Shown: positions 43,359-52,752, counted from the first letter of the stretch. The stretch: DNA of 64,000 nucleotides from Chitinimonas sp036961565 (GCF_036961565.1 NZ_JBAMDD010000020.1:3281-67280), one strand, 5' to 3'. Numbers and translations: made by a program. Notes: generated from the letters alone by a model not told the origin.

Positions 43359-44804
43359 TTACGACGAACAGCTTACCGACAGCTGCTTGGCCCAGTCGGG
43401 CGGCAGGCCAGCATAGGTTTCAAAGGCGGGTTGCTCGTCAAACGGCTTTGCCAGCAATTGCTGCAGGCGGGCAATCTCGCTGTCGTTTCCTGCCTGGGCT
43501 TGCCGTATGGCTTGCTCGGCCAGATGGTTGCGCAGCACATACTTGGGGTTGGTGGTCTGCATGGCGGCGTGGCGTGCCGCATCTACACTGGCCTCGCGTG
43601 CCAGCCTGGCTTTGTAATCTCGGGCCCAACCGTCAAATGCCTCGCGGTCCAGCACCATGTCGCGCACATCGGGGTTGAGTGCGTCCGGGCTACTGTCGAA
43701 ATGGCTGAGTTGCCGCCAGAACAGGGTCCAGTCGCTGCGGCTGGCCTGCATCAGGTCAAACAGCCGTACCAGCAGGTTCCAGTCATCCTCCTCCTGGGTG
43801 GTCAGGCCTAGTTTTCTGCTGAAGCGCGTGGTCAGCTCGGCTTCGAACAGCGGCTGGTACTGCTTGAGGGCGGCGATGGCCTCGTCGCGGTCCAGCAAGG
43901 GCAGCAAGGCCTGGGCCAGGCAGTGCAGGTTCCATAGGCCGATCTCGGGCTGGGCGCCATAGGCGTAGCGGCCGCTGTGATCGGAGTGGTTGCAGATATG
44001 GCCGGCGTCAAAGCCGTCCAGAAAACCGAAGGGGCCGTAGTCTATGGTCAGGCCCAATAGTGACATATTGTCCGAGTTCATCACGCCGTGGCAGAAGCCA
44101 ACAGCTTGCCAATCGGCAATCAGGGCGGCGGTGCGGTGTATGACTTCCTGCAACATGGCCTGAGCCGGCCGCGTGGCCTCTTTGCAGTGGGGAAAGTAGC
44201 GGCTGACGGCATAATCCACCAACTGCGTTAGCTGGGGCTGTTGATCACGATAGAAGAAATGCTCGAAATGGCCAAAACGCAGAAAGCTGGGTGCCACCCG
44301 GGTCAGGACCGCAGCGGTTTCTGGCGTCTCGCGCCAGACTGTCTCGGGCGATGCTACCAGGGCCAGCGCCCGGGTGGTCGGTATCCCCAGGCCGTGCATG
44401 GCTTCGGAGCAGAGGTATTCGCGTACGCTGGAACGCAGCACAGCCCGTCCATCACCCATGCGTGAATAGGGTGTGAGCCCGGCTCCCTTGAGTTGTACCT
44501 CCTGACCACGGGCCTCACCCAGCAGCAGGGCGCGGCCATCGCCCAATTGGCCGGCCCAGACGCCGAACTGATGGCCTGAATAGACCGTGGCCATGGCGGT
44601 GCTATCGGCCGCCGGCAGGTTGCCGGCCAGCATGGCGGCGGCATCAGGCCAGTCATCCGCGCTGGCGGGTAGGCCCAGTTCGGCAGCCAGGCTGGCGTTG
44701 TAGGCGGCCAGCCGGGGCTGAGGCAGGGGCGTGGCGGTGACTTCGCTGTAGAAGTCCGGCACTAGCCCGCGAAAACCGGCTTGATCGAGCTTGATGGTAG
44801 GCAT
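43359..44804 (-). CDS. selO: SelO/YdiU protein adenylyltransferase (pseudokinase-fold)
   Basis: A 481-residue member of the SelO family, which transfers AMP from ATP to Ser/Thr/Tyr of proteins, linked to redox stress. Features: VYSGHQFGVWAGQLGDGRA, KGAGLTPYSRMGDGRAVLRSS (nucleotide loop), HGVMNSDNMSLLG (catalytic-loop region) and DYGPFGFLD (metal Asp). The C-terminal Cys, near the very end (SVSCSS), matches the conserved Cys/Sec position. ATG 44804 (MPTIKLDQAGFRG) was chosen; the open upstream reading to 45014 is Arg-rich and overlaps the divergent gene's promoter. Confidence 0.92.
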   Translation of the reverse strand: MPTIKLDQAGFRGLVPDFYSEVTATPLPQPRLAAYNASLAAELGLPASADDWPDAAAMLAGNLPAADSTAMATVYSGHQFGVWAGQLGDGRALLLGEARGQEVQLKGAGLTPYSRMGDGRAVLRSSVREYLCSEAMHGLGIPTTRALALVASPETVWRETPETAAVLTRVAPSFLRFGHFEHFFYRDQQPQLTQLVDYAVSRYFPHCKEATRPAQAMLQEVIHRTAALIADWQAVGFCHGVMNSDNMSLLGLTIDYGPFGFLDGFDAGHICNHSDHSGRYAYGAQPEIGLWNLHCLAQALLPLLDRDEAIAALKQYQPLFEAELTTRFSRKLGLTTQEEDDWNLLVRLFDLMQASRSDWTLFWRQLSHFDSSPDALNPDVRDMVLDREAFDGWARDYKARLAREASVDAARHAAMQTTNPKYVLRNHLAEQAIRQAQAGNDSEIARLQQLLAKPFDEQPAFETYAGLPPDWAKQLSVSCSS

Positions 44805-44947
44805 GGTGATTCCAGAGGGACAGGTGACGATTCTACCCCGGCAGGCCGCATATCGTAGCTGGCTGGCGCAGAGTGGGGCGGGTGGTCTAAGGTCAAGGCA
44901 GCATCGCCTGCCGTCGCGATGTCCTTTCTCGTTCTCCGGAGACCACC

Positions 44948-45670
44948 ATGATGCTACGCCGCAGCCTTCTGTGTGCCACCCTGACAGGCTTTGCCGCCTT
45001 GCAGGCGCAGGCACTGACCTTCACGACTGAAGACTATCCACCGTTCAATATGTACGAGGAAAAGAAGGTGGTCGGGATCTCCACCGAGATGCTGCAGGAG
45101 GCGTTGAAGCGTGCGGGGCTGACGGCCAGTTTTGAGCTGCTGCCATGGGAGCGTGCGCTCAATATGGCCAAGACTAAGCCGGATACCTGTGTCTATTCTG
45201 CGGTACGCACACCGGAACGGGAAAAGTTGTTCAAGTGGGTGGGGCCGTTGACGGCCGACCAGATCACGCTGTTTGCCGCCAGCAAGAGCAATATCACCCT
45301 GGGCAGTATCAACGACGCCAAGAAGTACAAGGTAGGCGCCTACAACGGCGACGCCTATGGCGACTTTGTAGAGAAGCAGGGGGTGAAGTTGGAGCGGGTG
45401 GTGACAGATACCCAGAACCTGCCCAAGCTCAGCTCGGGACGCATAGACCTGTGGGTGGCGGGTGCCAACAGTGGCCCCTACAAGGCAGCACGCGAAGGCC
45501 TGAAGGGCGCGATCAAGCCGGTGCTGGCGGTGGGCGATCCCAAGGACAGCCAGATGTACCTGGCGTGTAATCCCGGTGTGCCGGATGACACGGTGAAGAA
45601 GCTCAACGACGCGATCCAATCCATTGCCAAGGATGGCACGGCCGCCAAGCTGGGTACCAAATACAAATAG
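44948..45670 (+). CDS. Periplasmic solute-binding protein, first of a tandem pair
   Basis: A 240-residue exported SBP_bac_3-type protein: signal peptide ending LQAQA-L, then LTFTTEDYPPFNMYEEKKVVGISTEML. The conserved PWERALNMAKTKPDTCVYSAVRTPEREKLFKWVGPL places it in a group of uncharacterised binding proteins often linked to signalling rather than transport. CGGAG precedes ATG 44948. The next gene is a paralogue that shares most of these stretches. No permease lies beside it. Confidence 0.82.
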   Translation: MMLRRSLLCATLTGFAALQAQALTFTTEDYPPFNMYEEKKVVGISTEMLQEALKRAGLTASFELLPWERALNMAKTKPDTCVYSAVRTPEREKLFKWVGPLTADQITLFAASKSNITLGSINDAKKYKVGAYNGDAYGDFVEKQGVKLERVVTDTQNLPKLSSGRIDLWVAGANSGPYKAAREGLKGAIKPVLAVGDPKDSQMYLACNPGVPDDTVKKLNDAIQSIAKDGTAAKLGTKYK

Positions 45671-45728
45671 CCGCGCAGCTGGGCGCCCGCCTGAGTGGCC
45701 GGGTGCCCGGCGGTGTGGGAGCAGCAGC

Positions 45729-46439
45729 ATGCGTTGCCTGCCCTTGTTCTGCCTGTTGCTGGTCATGCCCGGTGCCAACGCGCTGGTGCTGCTGACTGAG
45801 GACTATCCACCGTTCAATATGTTGGAGGACGGGCGGGTCAGTGGCATCTCAACCCAGATATTACGGGAGGCGGTGAACCGGGCTGGCTTGTCTGCACAGT
45901 TCGATCTGCTGCCCTGGGCGCGGTCGCTGGCCTTGGCTGCCAGCCGCAGTGATACCTGTGTTTACTCTGCTGTGCGTAGCGCCAAACGAGAGTCGCAGTT
46001 CAAGTGGATAGGGCCGTTGGTGGACGACAAGATAGCCCTGTTTGCGCGTACTGGCAGCGCCATACGGCTCGATAGCGTGGCCGATGCCAAACAATACAAA
46101 GTGGGCGGCTATCTGGCAGATGCCTATGGCGACTATGTGGAGCGTCAGGGGGTGCCGCTGGACCGGGCGCCAGCCGATAGGCACAACCTGCCCAAGCTGA
46201 TGGGCGGGCGCATAGACCTATGGGTGGCCGGGGTGATCAGTGGTGCGTACAAGGCCAATCGCGAAGGCTATCAGGGGGAGGTGCGGGTGGTGATCACCAT
46301 GGGTAACCCCGGCGATACCCAGATGTGGCTGGCCTGCAACCCGGGTATGCCGGATGCCCTGTTCCAGAAACTGGATGGCGCCGTGCAATCGGTATTGCAG
46401 GATGGCACCGCAGCCGGGTTTGCCGCCCGCTATCGCTGA
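45729..46439 (+). CDS. Periplasmic solute-binding protein, second of a tandem pair
   Basis: A 236-residue paralogue of the preceding gene (LLTEDYPPFNMLEDGRVSGIST, DTCVYSAVRSAKRESQFKWIGPL, GRIDLWVAGVISGAYKANREGYQGE). It starts at ATG 45729 with GGGAG nine bases upstream, 58 bp after the first paralogue, giving the signal peptide MRCLPLFCLLLVMPGANA-L. An upstream in-frame start at 45624 would overlap the previous gene. The last 10 bp overlap the convergent GNAT gene. Confidence 0.82.
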   Translation: MRCLPLFCLLLVMPGANALVLLTEDYPPFNMLEDGRVSGISTQILREAVNRAGLSAQFDLLPWARSLALAASRSDTCVYSAVRSAKRESQFKWIGPLVDDKIALFARTGSAIRLDSVADAKQYKVGGYLADAYGDYVERQGVPLDRAPADRHNLPKLMGGRIDLWVAGVISGAYKANREGYQGEVRVVITMGNPGDTQMWLACNPGMPDALFQKLDGAVQSVLQDGTAAGFAARYR

Positions 46440-46972
46440 GCCTGCCATTCCTCTCGCAGCAGACCAAACACCAGGTCATCCACCCATTGTCCCTTGAGCC
46501 ACAGGCTACGTTTGAAGTGGCCTTCCTGGCGCATGCCTACGCGGCGTAACAAGCGGGCCGAGGCATGGTTGTCCGGGTCGCAGGCTGCATGCACGCGATG
46601 CAGACCTTGCTGGCTGAACAACCAATCTAGCAAGGCCTTGAAGGCTTCGCTGGCGTAGCCACAGCCCTGGTGCTTGGGCGCCAGGGTGATACCCAGCTCT
46701 GCCTGCTGACCATCGCCCGACAGGCATACGGCGCAATCGCCCAGCAAGCTGTCGTCCAGGCGGCTGGCAATGGCAATCTGCCGCCAGGTGCGCGGCATCA
46801 GCGGCTGGCTGGCATCGCATTCACTGAACAGCGCTTGCGCTTCGTCCAGCGAGTAGGGCAGGGCAAAGCTCTGCCAGTGTGCTACCTCGGGCTCATTGCG
46901 ATAAGCCAAGAAGCTGGCCATGTCGCGTTCTCTCAGTGGCCGCAGGCGCAGGCGTTCGGTCAGGATCTCCAT
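46430..46972 (-). CDS. GNAT-family N-acetyltransferase (RimJ/RimL-like)
   Basis: A 180-residue acetyltransferase starting MEILTERLRLRPLRERD, the usual RimJ/L opening. The acetyl-CoA site is KHQGCGYASEAFKALLDWLF and a late conserved segment is ARLLRRVGMRQEGHFKRSLWLKGQWVDDLVFGLL. Likely acetylates a protein N-terminus, peptide or small amine. Divergent from ybaK, with only 50 bp between starts. Confidence 0.87.
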   Translation of the reverse strand: MEILTERLRLRPLRERDMASFLAYRNEPEVAHWQSFALPYSLDEAQALFSECDASQPLMPRTWRQIAIASRLDDSLLGDCAVCLSGDGQQAELGITLAPKHQGCGYASEAFKALLDWLFSQQGLHRVHAACDPDNHASARLLRRVGMRQEGHFKRSLWLKGQWVDDLVFGLLREEWQAQR

Positions 46973-47022
46973 ATGGCAATTATCATGGAAATACCCCGTG
47001 CTGCGTGGTTAAAATCGCCCCC

Positions 47023-47514
47023 ATGAGCCAGGAAAAAGCCCCCGTCACCGCCGCCGTGCGTGCCTTGCGCCAGCACAAGGTGGCTTATACCGAACACCTT
47101 TACGACTATGTGGAAAAAGGCGGCACGGCCGAGTCATCGCGCCAGTTGGGCGTGCCCGAGCATGCTGTGATCAAGACCCTGGTGATGGAAGATGAGGCCA
47201 GGAAACCCCTGATCGTGCTCATGCATGGCGACTGCGAGACGTCTACCCGCAATCTGGCGCGGCAGACAGGCCGCAAGCATATCGAGCCCTGTAGTGCCGA
47301 GGTGGCCAATCGCCACACTGGTTACCTGGTGGGCGGCACCTCGCCGTTGGGGACGCGCAAGGCCATGCCGGTATATGTCGAGAAGTCCATCATGGCGCTG
47401 GATCGCATCTATCTCAACGGCGGCAAGCGGGGTTTCCTGGTAGGGCTGGACCCCAAGTCCCTGCTGCCCCTGCTGCAGGCCGAACTGGTGGAAGTGGCCA
47501 ATCCGCATGAGTAG
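47023..47514 (+). CDS. ybaK: YbaK-type Cys-tRNA deacylase
   Basis: A 163-residue editing protein that hydrolyses Cys mischarged on tRNA-Pro. It belongs to the YbaK/ProX superfamily, with VEKGGTAESSRQLGV, IKTLVMEDEARKPLIVLMHGD and the conserved GYLVGGTSPLGTRKAMPVYVEKS, which carries the active-site GGxSPxG and Lys. No Shine-Dalgarno is seen, and a TAAAAT box (47010-47015) ends only 7 bp before the ATG, so a leaderless or near-leaderless transcript is possible. Start ATG 47023. Confidence 0.92.
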   Translation: MSQEKAPVTAAVRALRQHKVAYTEHLYDYVEKGGTAESSRQLGVPEHAVIKTLVMEDEARKPLIVLMHGDCETSTRNLARQTGRKHIEPCSAEVANRHTGYLVGGTSPLGTRKAMPVYVEKSIMALDRIYLNGGKRGFLVGLDPKSLLPLLQAELVEVANPHE

Positions 47515-47634
47515 GCGGTGCTGCCGGTGCATCTGCTAAACTGCGCAGATTCAATCGCTTGCTAGGTGGCCTGGACAGCCTGTTCCATCCGCCCCGGCAA
47601 GCTGCGCGACCCCGACACAGTAAAGGTTACCGCC

Positions 47635-48750
47635 ATGCATCAAGCCGTCATCACCGGCACCGGTCTCTATACGCCGCCGCAAGTCATCAGCAACGAAGAG
47701 CTGGTGGCCAGCTTCAATGAATATGTCCGCCTGCAGAACACGGCCAACGCCGAGCGCATCGCTGCTGGCGAGCTGGAGCCCATGGCAGAGAGCTCGGTGG
47801 AGTTCATCGAAAAGGCCTCGGGCATCAAGCAGCGCCACGTGGTGGACAAGGCCGGCATCCTGGACCCGAAGCGGATGTGCCCGCAGATTGCCCCGCGTGG
47901 CAACGAGGAACTGTCGGTCATGGCCGAGATGGCAGTGGCCGCCGCGCGCGAAGCCCTGGCCAGGGCAGGCAGGACCGCTGCCGACATTGATGGCGTGATC
48001 TGTGCCGCCAGCAATATGCAGCGCGCCTACCCGGCCATGTCGGTCGAGATACAGCAGGCACTGGGCATACAGGGCTGGGCCTTTGACATGAACGTGGCTT
48101 GCTCCAGCGCGACCTTTGGGCTGGAACAGGCGGCCAATGCCATCCGTACCGGTAGCGCCCGTGCCGTGCTGATGCTCAACCCGGAAATCTGCTCGGCCCA
48201 TCTGGAGTGGCGCGACCGTGATTGCCACTTCATCTTTGGCGATGTCTGCACCGCCGTGGTGGTGGAGCGTGCCGAACTGGCCCAGGTAAAGGGCTACGAG
48301 ATACTGGGCACACGCCTGGCCACGGTGTTCTCCAACAATATCCGCAACAATGCCGGGTTTCTGAATCGGGCCGAGGACAAAACGGGCGACCTGCGCGACA
48401 AGCTGTTCGTGCAGGAGGGCCGCAAGGTCTTCAAGGAAGTCTGCCCCATGGTGGCCGAGCATATCGCCAGCCACCTGGGCCAATTGGGGCTGGCACCTGC
48501 AGCGGTGCGCCGCTTCTGGCTGCATCAAGCCAATCTGAGCATGAACCTGCTGATTGCCAAACGGCTGCTGGAGCGTGACCCCACGGCCGAGGAGGCGCCG
48601 GTGATTCTGGATCGTTATGCCAATACCTCCAGCGCTGGTTCCATTATTGCCTTCCATCTGCATGGCGATCTGCCACCGGGCGAGGTGGGGGTGATATCGA
48701 GCTTCGGGGCCGGCTATTCGGTCGGAAGCGTTGTAGTAAGGAAGCAATAG
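47635..48750 (+). CDS. Beta-ketoacyl-ACP synthase III-like enzyme
   Basis: A 371-residue thiolase-fold enzyme with the complete KAS III triad: Cys in FDMNVACSSATFG, His in FWLHQANLSM, Asn in RYANTSSAGS. It is longer than housekeeping FabH (about 320) and resembles the group exemplified by Pseudomonas aeruginosa PA3286, which condenses medium-chain acyl-CoA with malonyl-ACP. ATG 47635 (MHQAVITGTGLYTPP) is the family start, with upstream in-frame codons from 47566 unlikely. Single gene with its own terminator. Confidence 0.87.
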   Translation: MHQAVITGTGLYTPPQVISNEELVASFNEYVRLQNTANAERIAAGELEPMAESSVEFIEKASGIKQRHVVDKAGILDPKRMCPQIAPRGNEELSVMAEMAVAAAREALARAGRTAADIDGVICAASNMQRAYPAMSVEIQQALGIQGWAFDMNVACSSATFGLEQAANAIRTGSARAVLMLNPEICSAHLEWRDRDCHFIFGDVCTAVVVERAELAQVKGYEILGTRLATVFSNNIRNNAGFLNRAEDKTGDLRDKLFVQEGRKVFKEVCPMVAEHIASHLGQLGLAPAAVRRFWLHQANLSMNLLIAKRLLERDPTAEEAPVILDRYANTSSAGSIIAFHLHGDLPPGEVGVISSFGAGYSVGSVVVRKQ

Positions 48751-48754
48751 GTAC

Positions 48755-48780
48755 AACAGCGGGCTCGCCCCGCTGTTTTC
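48755..48780 (+). terminator. Rho-independent terminator of the KAS III-like gene
   Basis: AACAGCGGG pairs with CCCGCTGTT and is followed by TTTC, starting 5 bp after the stop codon. Confidence 0.8.
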
Positions 48781-48864
48781 ACGTTTACGGCTGTGTTACC
48801 GTCTCGCGCCATGCGGAATCGCCGCATTGCCGGGTTGCTGCTTAGGGAAAACCCTAGGGAGTCT

Positions 48865-48905
48865 CTGGATAAATCTCTCGTAAGGTGTGCCGGGGATTTA
48901 TCCAG
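48865..48905 (+). promoter_or_regulatory. Inverted repeat in the leader of the first DppA-type gene
   Basis: CTGGATAAATC (48865-48875) and GATTTATCCAG (48895-48905) are perfect 11-bp inverted repeats separated by 19 bp, ending 47 bp before the start codon. It could be an operator or an RNA hairpin. A smaller hairpin TAGGG-AAAA-CCCTA lies just upstream. Confidence 0.5.
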
Positions 48906-48952
48906 GGGCTTCCCGACCCGGTCTGCAAAACTCACCCACGAGGATGAACTAC

Positions 48953-50539
48953 ATGAAGCGTCTTACCGTGTTGTCGTTCGCACTTGCCGCCACCTTTGCC
49001 GCCACTGCCGGCCAAGCGGCTATGCTCAAGTACTGTTCTGAAGGTAGCCCCGAGGGTTTCGACCCCGGTCAGTTCACGTCCGGCACCACGATGGATGCCA
49101 CTGCACAGGCCATCTACAACCGTCTGGTGCAGTTCGAGCGTGGTGGCACCAAGGTTGTCCCCGCCCTGGCTGAATCCTGGACCATCAGCCCCGATGGCCT
49201 GCAGTACACCTTCAAGCTGCGCCGTGGCGTGAAGGTACATACCACCGAATACTTCAAGCCGACGCGCGATTTCAACGCCGACGACATCGTCTTCACCTAC
49301 GAGCGGATGATCAACAAGGAGCACCCGTTCCGTAAGGCCTATCCCACCGAGTTCCCCTACGCCACCGACATGGGCCTGGATGAGAACATCGCCAAGGTGG
49401 AAAAGCTGGACGACCTGACCGTCAAGTTCACCCTGAAGAAGGTGGACGCCCCCTTCCTGCAAAATATCGCCATGGACTTCGCCTCGGTGCTGTCGGCTGA
49501 ATACGCCAACCAGCTGCTGAAGGAAGGCAAGCCCACCCAGATCAATACCCTGCCTATCGGCACCGGCCCTTTCGTCTTCAAGAGCTACCAGAAAGACGCC
49601 GTGATCCGTTATACGGCCAACAAGCAATACTGGAACAAGGCTGATATCAAGCTCGATGGCCTGATCTTCGCCATCACCACCGATGGTGCCGTGCGTGCAC
49701 AGAAGCTGAAGGCCGGTGAATGCGACCTGATGGCGCACCCCAAGCCGGCCGACCTGGCTGGCCTGAAGGCGGACCCGAAGCTGAAGATGATGAACCAGGC
49801 TGGCTTCAATGTCGGCTACCTGGGTTACAACGTTGAACACAAGCCGCTGGACAACGTGGTGGTGCGCCGTGCGTTGGATATGGCCATCAACAAGAAGGCC
49901 ATCATCGACGCTGTGTACCAGGGCGCAGGCCAGGTTGCCAGCAACCCCATGCCACCTACCCAATGGTCCTACAACAAGAACCTGAAGGATGCCGCCTACA
50001 ACCCCGAGATGGCCAAGGCCATGCTGGCCAAGGCCGGCGTGAAGGATCTGAGCATCACCCTGTGGGCCATGCCGGTGCAACGTCCCTACAACCCCAACGG
50101 CAAGCTGATGGCCGAAATGATCCAGGCTGACTGGGCCAAGATCGGCGTCAAGGGCGTTATCACCAGTTACGAGTGGGGTGAGTACCTCAAGCGCGCCAAG
50201 AACGGCGAGCACGACACCGTGCTGGTCGGCTGGACGGGCGACAATGGTGATCCGGACAACTGGCTGGGCACGCTGCTATCCTGTGACGCCGTGGGTGGCA
50301 ACAACTACTCGCGCTGGTGCAACAAGGAGTTCAACGATGCCGTGGTCAAGGCCAAGCAGGTGAACGACCAGAAGGAGCGCACCAAGCTGTACGAGAAGGC
50401 CCAGGAAGTCTTCAAGCGCGAAGTGCCTTGGACTACCGTTGCCCACTCGACCGTGTATGTGCCGATGAACAAGAAGGTTGAAGGCTTCAAGGTCAGCCCC
50501 TTCGGCAATTTCGCCTTCTACGGCGTGTCGATCAAGTAA
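48953..50539 (+). CDS. dppA: Dipeptide/oligopeptide ABC transporter substrate-binding protein (DppA-like), copy 1
   Basis: A 528-residue SBP_bac_5 protein with signal peptide ending ATAGQA-A and mature start MLKYCSEGSPEGFDPGQFTSG, as in DppA. ATG 48953 has GAGG nine bases upstream; ATG 48944 overlaps that motif and is less likely. It captures dipeptides (and possibly heme, as DppA does in enterics) for a permease that is not in this window. A paralogue follows after a strong terminator, so this gene can be expressed alone. Confidence 0.92.
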   Translation: MKRLTVLSFALAATFAATAGQAAMLKYCSEGSPEGFDPGQFTSGTTMDATAQAIYNRLVQFERGGTKVVPALAESWTISPDGLQYTFKLRRGVKVHTTEYFKPTRDFNADDIVFTYERMINKEHPFRKAYPTEFPYATDMGLDENIAKVEKLDDLTVKFTLKKVDAPFLQNIAMDFASVLSAEYANQLLKEGKPTQINTLPIGTGPFVFKSYQKDAVIRYTANKQYWNKADIKLDGLIFAITTDGAVRAQKLKAGECDLMAHPKPADLAGLKADPKLKMMNQAGFNVGYLGYNVEHKPLDNVVVRRALDMAINKKAIIDAVYQGAGQVASNPMPPTQWSYNKNLKDAAYNPEMAKAMLAKAGVKDLSITLWAMPVQRPYNPNGKLMAEMIQADWAKIGVKGVITSYEWGEYLKRAKNGEHDTVLVGWTGDNGDPDNWLGTLLSCDAVGGNNYSRWCNKEFNDAVVKAKQVNDQKERTKLYEKAQEVFKREVPWTTVAHSTVYVPMNKKVEGFKVSPFGNFAFYGVSIK

Positions 50540-50560
50540 GCCTGCCTCGGCAATCGGGAA

Positions 50561-50586
50561 AGGACGGGTACGCCCGTCCTTTTTTG
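50561..50586 (+). terminator. Rho-independent terminator between the two DppA-like genes
   Basis: AGGACGGG pairs with CCCGTCCT around TACG, followed by six T, 22 bp past the stop of the first paralogue. Confidence 0.88.
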
Positions 50587-50637
50587 CGTAAGACGATGAT
50601 TACCTGCTGCATACGCATGCACCACGGAGCAAATACG

Positions 50638-52218
50638 ATGAAACTGATCAAATACACGGCTATAGCCCTGGCACTGGCGACTAGCGCCCAGGCCAAGACG
50701 CTGGTCTATTGTTCCGAAGCCTCGCCCGAAGGCTTCGATGGCGGCATGTTTACCGCTGCCGCAACCCATGATGCCTCCACCGAGGCCATCTACAACCGCC
50801 TGACCGAGTTCGAAAAAGGCGGCACCAAGGTCGTACCCGCCCTGGCCGAGAAGTGGGAGGCCAGCAAGGACGGCCTGGAGTACGTCTTCCATCTGCGCCG
50901 TGGCGTGAAGTTCCACACCACCGAGTGGTTCAAGCCCACCCGTGATTTCAATGCCGACGATGTGCTGTGGACCTTCCAGCGCATGATCGACGACAAGCAC
51001 CCCGGCGCCAAGGCCAGCCTGCAGGGCTGGCCCTATGCCGCCGACATGGGCTTCCCCACCCTGATCAAGAAGATCGAAAAGCTCGACCCCTATAAGGTCA
51101 AGTTCACCCTGAGCAAGCCTGAAGCGCCCTTTGTGGCCAACCTGGCCATGGGCTTTGCCGATATCGTGTCGGCCGAGTACGCCATGCAGCTGGACAAGGC
51201 TGGCCGTCCCGGCGATATCAGCCTCAAGCCCATTGGCACCGGCCCCTATGTGTTCAAGCGTTACGAGAAGGGCTCGCAGATACGCTACGACGCCAACCCG
51301 ACCTTCTGGCGCGGCAAGCCCGGCAGCGACAAGCTGATCTTCGCCATCACCGAAGACGGTGCCGTGCGTACCCAGAAGCTCAAGCGCGGCGAGTGCAACT
51401 TCATGGTCTACCCCAAGCCGGCCGATATCCCCGGCCTGAAGGCCGACCCCAAGCTGAACGTGCTGCAAACCTCGGCACTGCTGCTGACCTATGTGGCCTT
51501 CAATGCCCAGAAGCCCCAGCTCAAGGACAAGCGCGTGCGTCAGGCGCTGGCACTGGCATTGGACAAGAACGCCATGATCAAGGCCGTGTGGGAAGGCAAT
51601 GCCTCGCCTGCCCACCTGCCGCTGCCTTCGCGCATGTGGGGTTACAACAAGGCGATCCCTGCCTACAAGACCGATATCGAAAAGGCCAAGAAGCTGCTGA
51701 AGGAAGCCGGCTACCCCAATGGCTTCGACCTCAATATCCTGGTGCGTAACGGCAGCAGCGGCTCCAACCCCAACCCCAAGCTGGCCGCCGAAATGCTGCA
51801 GGCCGACTGGAAAAAGCTGGGCGTCAACGTCAAGGTGACGGTGATGGAGTGGGTGGAACTGCAAAAGCGCACCAAGGCTGGTGAGCACGATGTCACCATC
51901 TATGGCTGGGCAGGTGACAACGGCGACCCCGATAACTTCCTGACCCCCAATCTGAGCTGCTCCGCCGCCGAATCGGGCGAGAACCGCTCGCGCTGGTGCA
52001 ACAAGGAGTTCGATAAGCTGATCGACCAGGCCAAGCGGGTAACCGATCTGAAGGAGCGCACCAAGCTGTACGAAGCCGCCCAGAAGATCTTTATCGAGGA
52101 AATGCCCTGGGCCACCCTGGTGGAGCCGCTGACGACCGTGGCTTTCCAGAAGAACGTCGTGGGTTTCAAGCCCAGCCCGTTCACCAATAACAACTTCGAA
52201 AACGTCTCCGTCAAGTAG
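50638..52218 (+). CDS. dppA: Dipeptide/oligopeptide ABC transporter substrate-binding protein (DppA-like), copy 2
   Basis: A 526-residue paralogue of the previous gene, sharing YCSEASPEGFDGGMFTAA, GGTKVVPALAEKWEASKDGLEY, RRGVKFHTTEWFKPTRDFNADDV and GWAGDNGDPDNFLTPNLSC. The signal peptide ends SAQA-K. ATG 50638 has ACGGAG upstream. The two copies diverge mostly in the middle lobe, which suggests different peptide preferences (inference). It is also followed by a terminator. Confidence 0.92.
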   Translation: MKLIKYTAIALALATSAQAKTLVYCSEASPEGFDGGMFTAAATHDASTEAIYNRLTEFEKGGTKVVPALAEKWEASKDGLEYVFHLRRGVKFHTTEWFKPTRDFNADDVLWTFQRMIDDKHPGAKASLQGWPYAADMGFPTLIKKIEKLDPYKVKFTLSKPEAPFVANLAMGFADIVSAEYAMQLDKAGRPGDISLKPIGTGPYVFKRYEKGSQIRYDANPTFWRGKPGSDKLIFAITEDGAVRTQKLKRGECNFMVYPKPADIPGLKADPKLNVLQTSALLLTYVAFNAQKPQLKDKRVRQALALALDKNAMIKAVWEGNASPAHLPLPSRMWGYNKAIPAYKTDIEKAKKLLKEAGYPNGFDLNILVRNGSSGSNPNPKLAAEMLQADWKKLGVNVKVTVMEWVELQKRTKAGEHDVTIYGWAGDNGDPDNFLTPNLSCSAAESGENRSRWCNKEFDKLIDQAKRVTDLKERTKLYEAAQKIFIEEMPWATLVEPLTTVAFQKNVVGFKPSPFTNNNFENVSVK

Positions 52219-52244
52219 ACTGGGGTCTACCACGGCAGATCAAG

Positions 52245-52269
52245 CGGCGGCCAGTGGCCGCCGTTTTTT
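52245..52269 (+). terminator. Rho-independent terminator of the second DppA-like gene
   Basis: CGGCGGCC pairs with GGCCGCCG (loop AGT), followed by six T. The VOC gene's ribosome binding site begins right after. Confidence 0.9.
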
Positions 52270-52284
52270 ATGGGAGCCAGCGCC

Positions 52285-52752
52285 ATGCAAGCCCGTATCA
52301 GCTTCATCACCCTGGGGGTAAGCGACCTTGAGCGGGCACGCCGCTTCTATTGCGAGGTCATGGGCTGGCCGCTCTCGCCCAAGAGCCAGGTCGGTGTGGC
52401 TTTCTTCCAGCTCAATGGCTTTGTGCTGGCCTTGTTCCCCGCCGATGCCCTGGCACAGGATGCCGGCCTGGCAGGCGAGGGCGGCCATGCCCGTATCGCT
52501 CTGGCTTACAACGTGGCGGTGCGGGGCGAGGTCGATAGCTTGCTGCAGGAACTGGCCAGCCGAGGCGCCACCATCACCAAGCCCGCTGAAGATACCTTCT
52601 GGGGCGGCCGCAATGGCTATTTCAGCGACCCCGATGGCTATCTGTGGGAGGTGGCGTGGAACCCCGGGGGGTACCTGGATGCGGAGGGGGACTTCTGGTT
52701 TGAGGCACCCGCGGGCAAGATAGCCCGTGGCCACGACATCGCCGCCGAGTAG
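52285..52752 (+). CDS. VOC (glyoxalase/bleomycin-resistance fold) family protein
   Basis: A 155-residue protein with two beta-alpha-beta-beta-beta units: MQARISFITLGVSDLERARRFYCEVMGW at the start and NGYFSDPDGYLWEVAWNP at the end, where Glu and His-type ligands bind a metal. Possible dioxygenase, lyase or binding function; the substrate is unknown. ATG 52285 follows GGGAG; ATG 52270 is inside that site. Confidence 0.85.
   Translation: MQARISFITLGVSDLERARRFYCEVMGWPLSPKSQVGVAFFQLNGFVLALFPADALAQDAGLAGEGGHARIALAYNVAVRGEVDSLLQELASRGATITKPAEDTFWGGRNGYFSDPDGYLWEVAWNPGGYLDAEGDFWFEAPAGKIARGHDIAAE

Noticed and set aside
47635..48750. Housekeeping FabH
   Set aside because: The protein is about 50 residues longer than FabH and stands alone, away from other fatty acid genes; the KAS III-like label is safer.
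48837..48860. AGGGAAAACCCTAGGG hairpin as a further member of the dispersed repeat family
   Set aside because: The stem is only 5 bp and the flanking G-rich and ATCAAGGGA blocks are absent.
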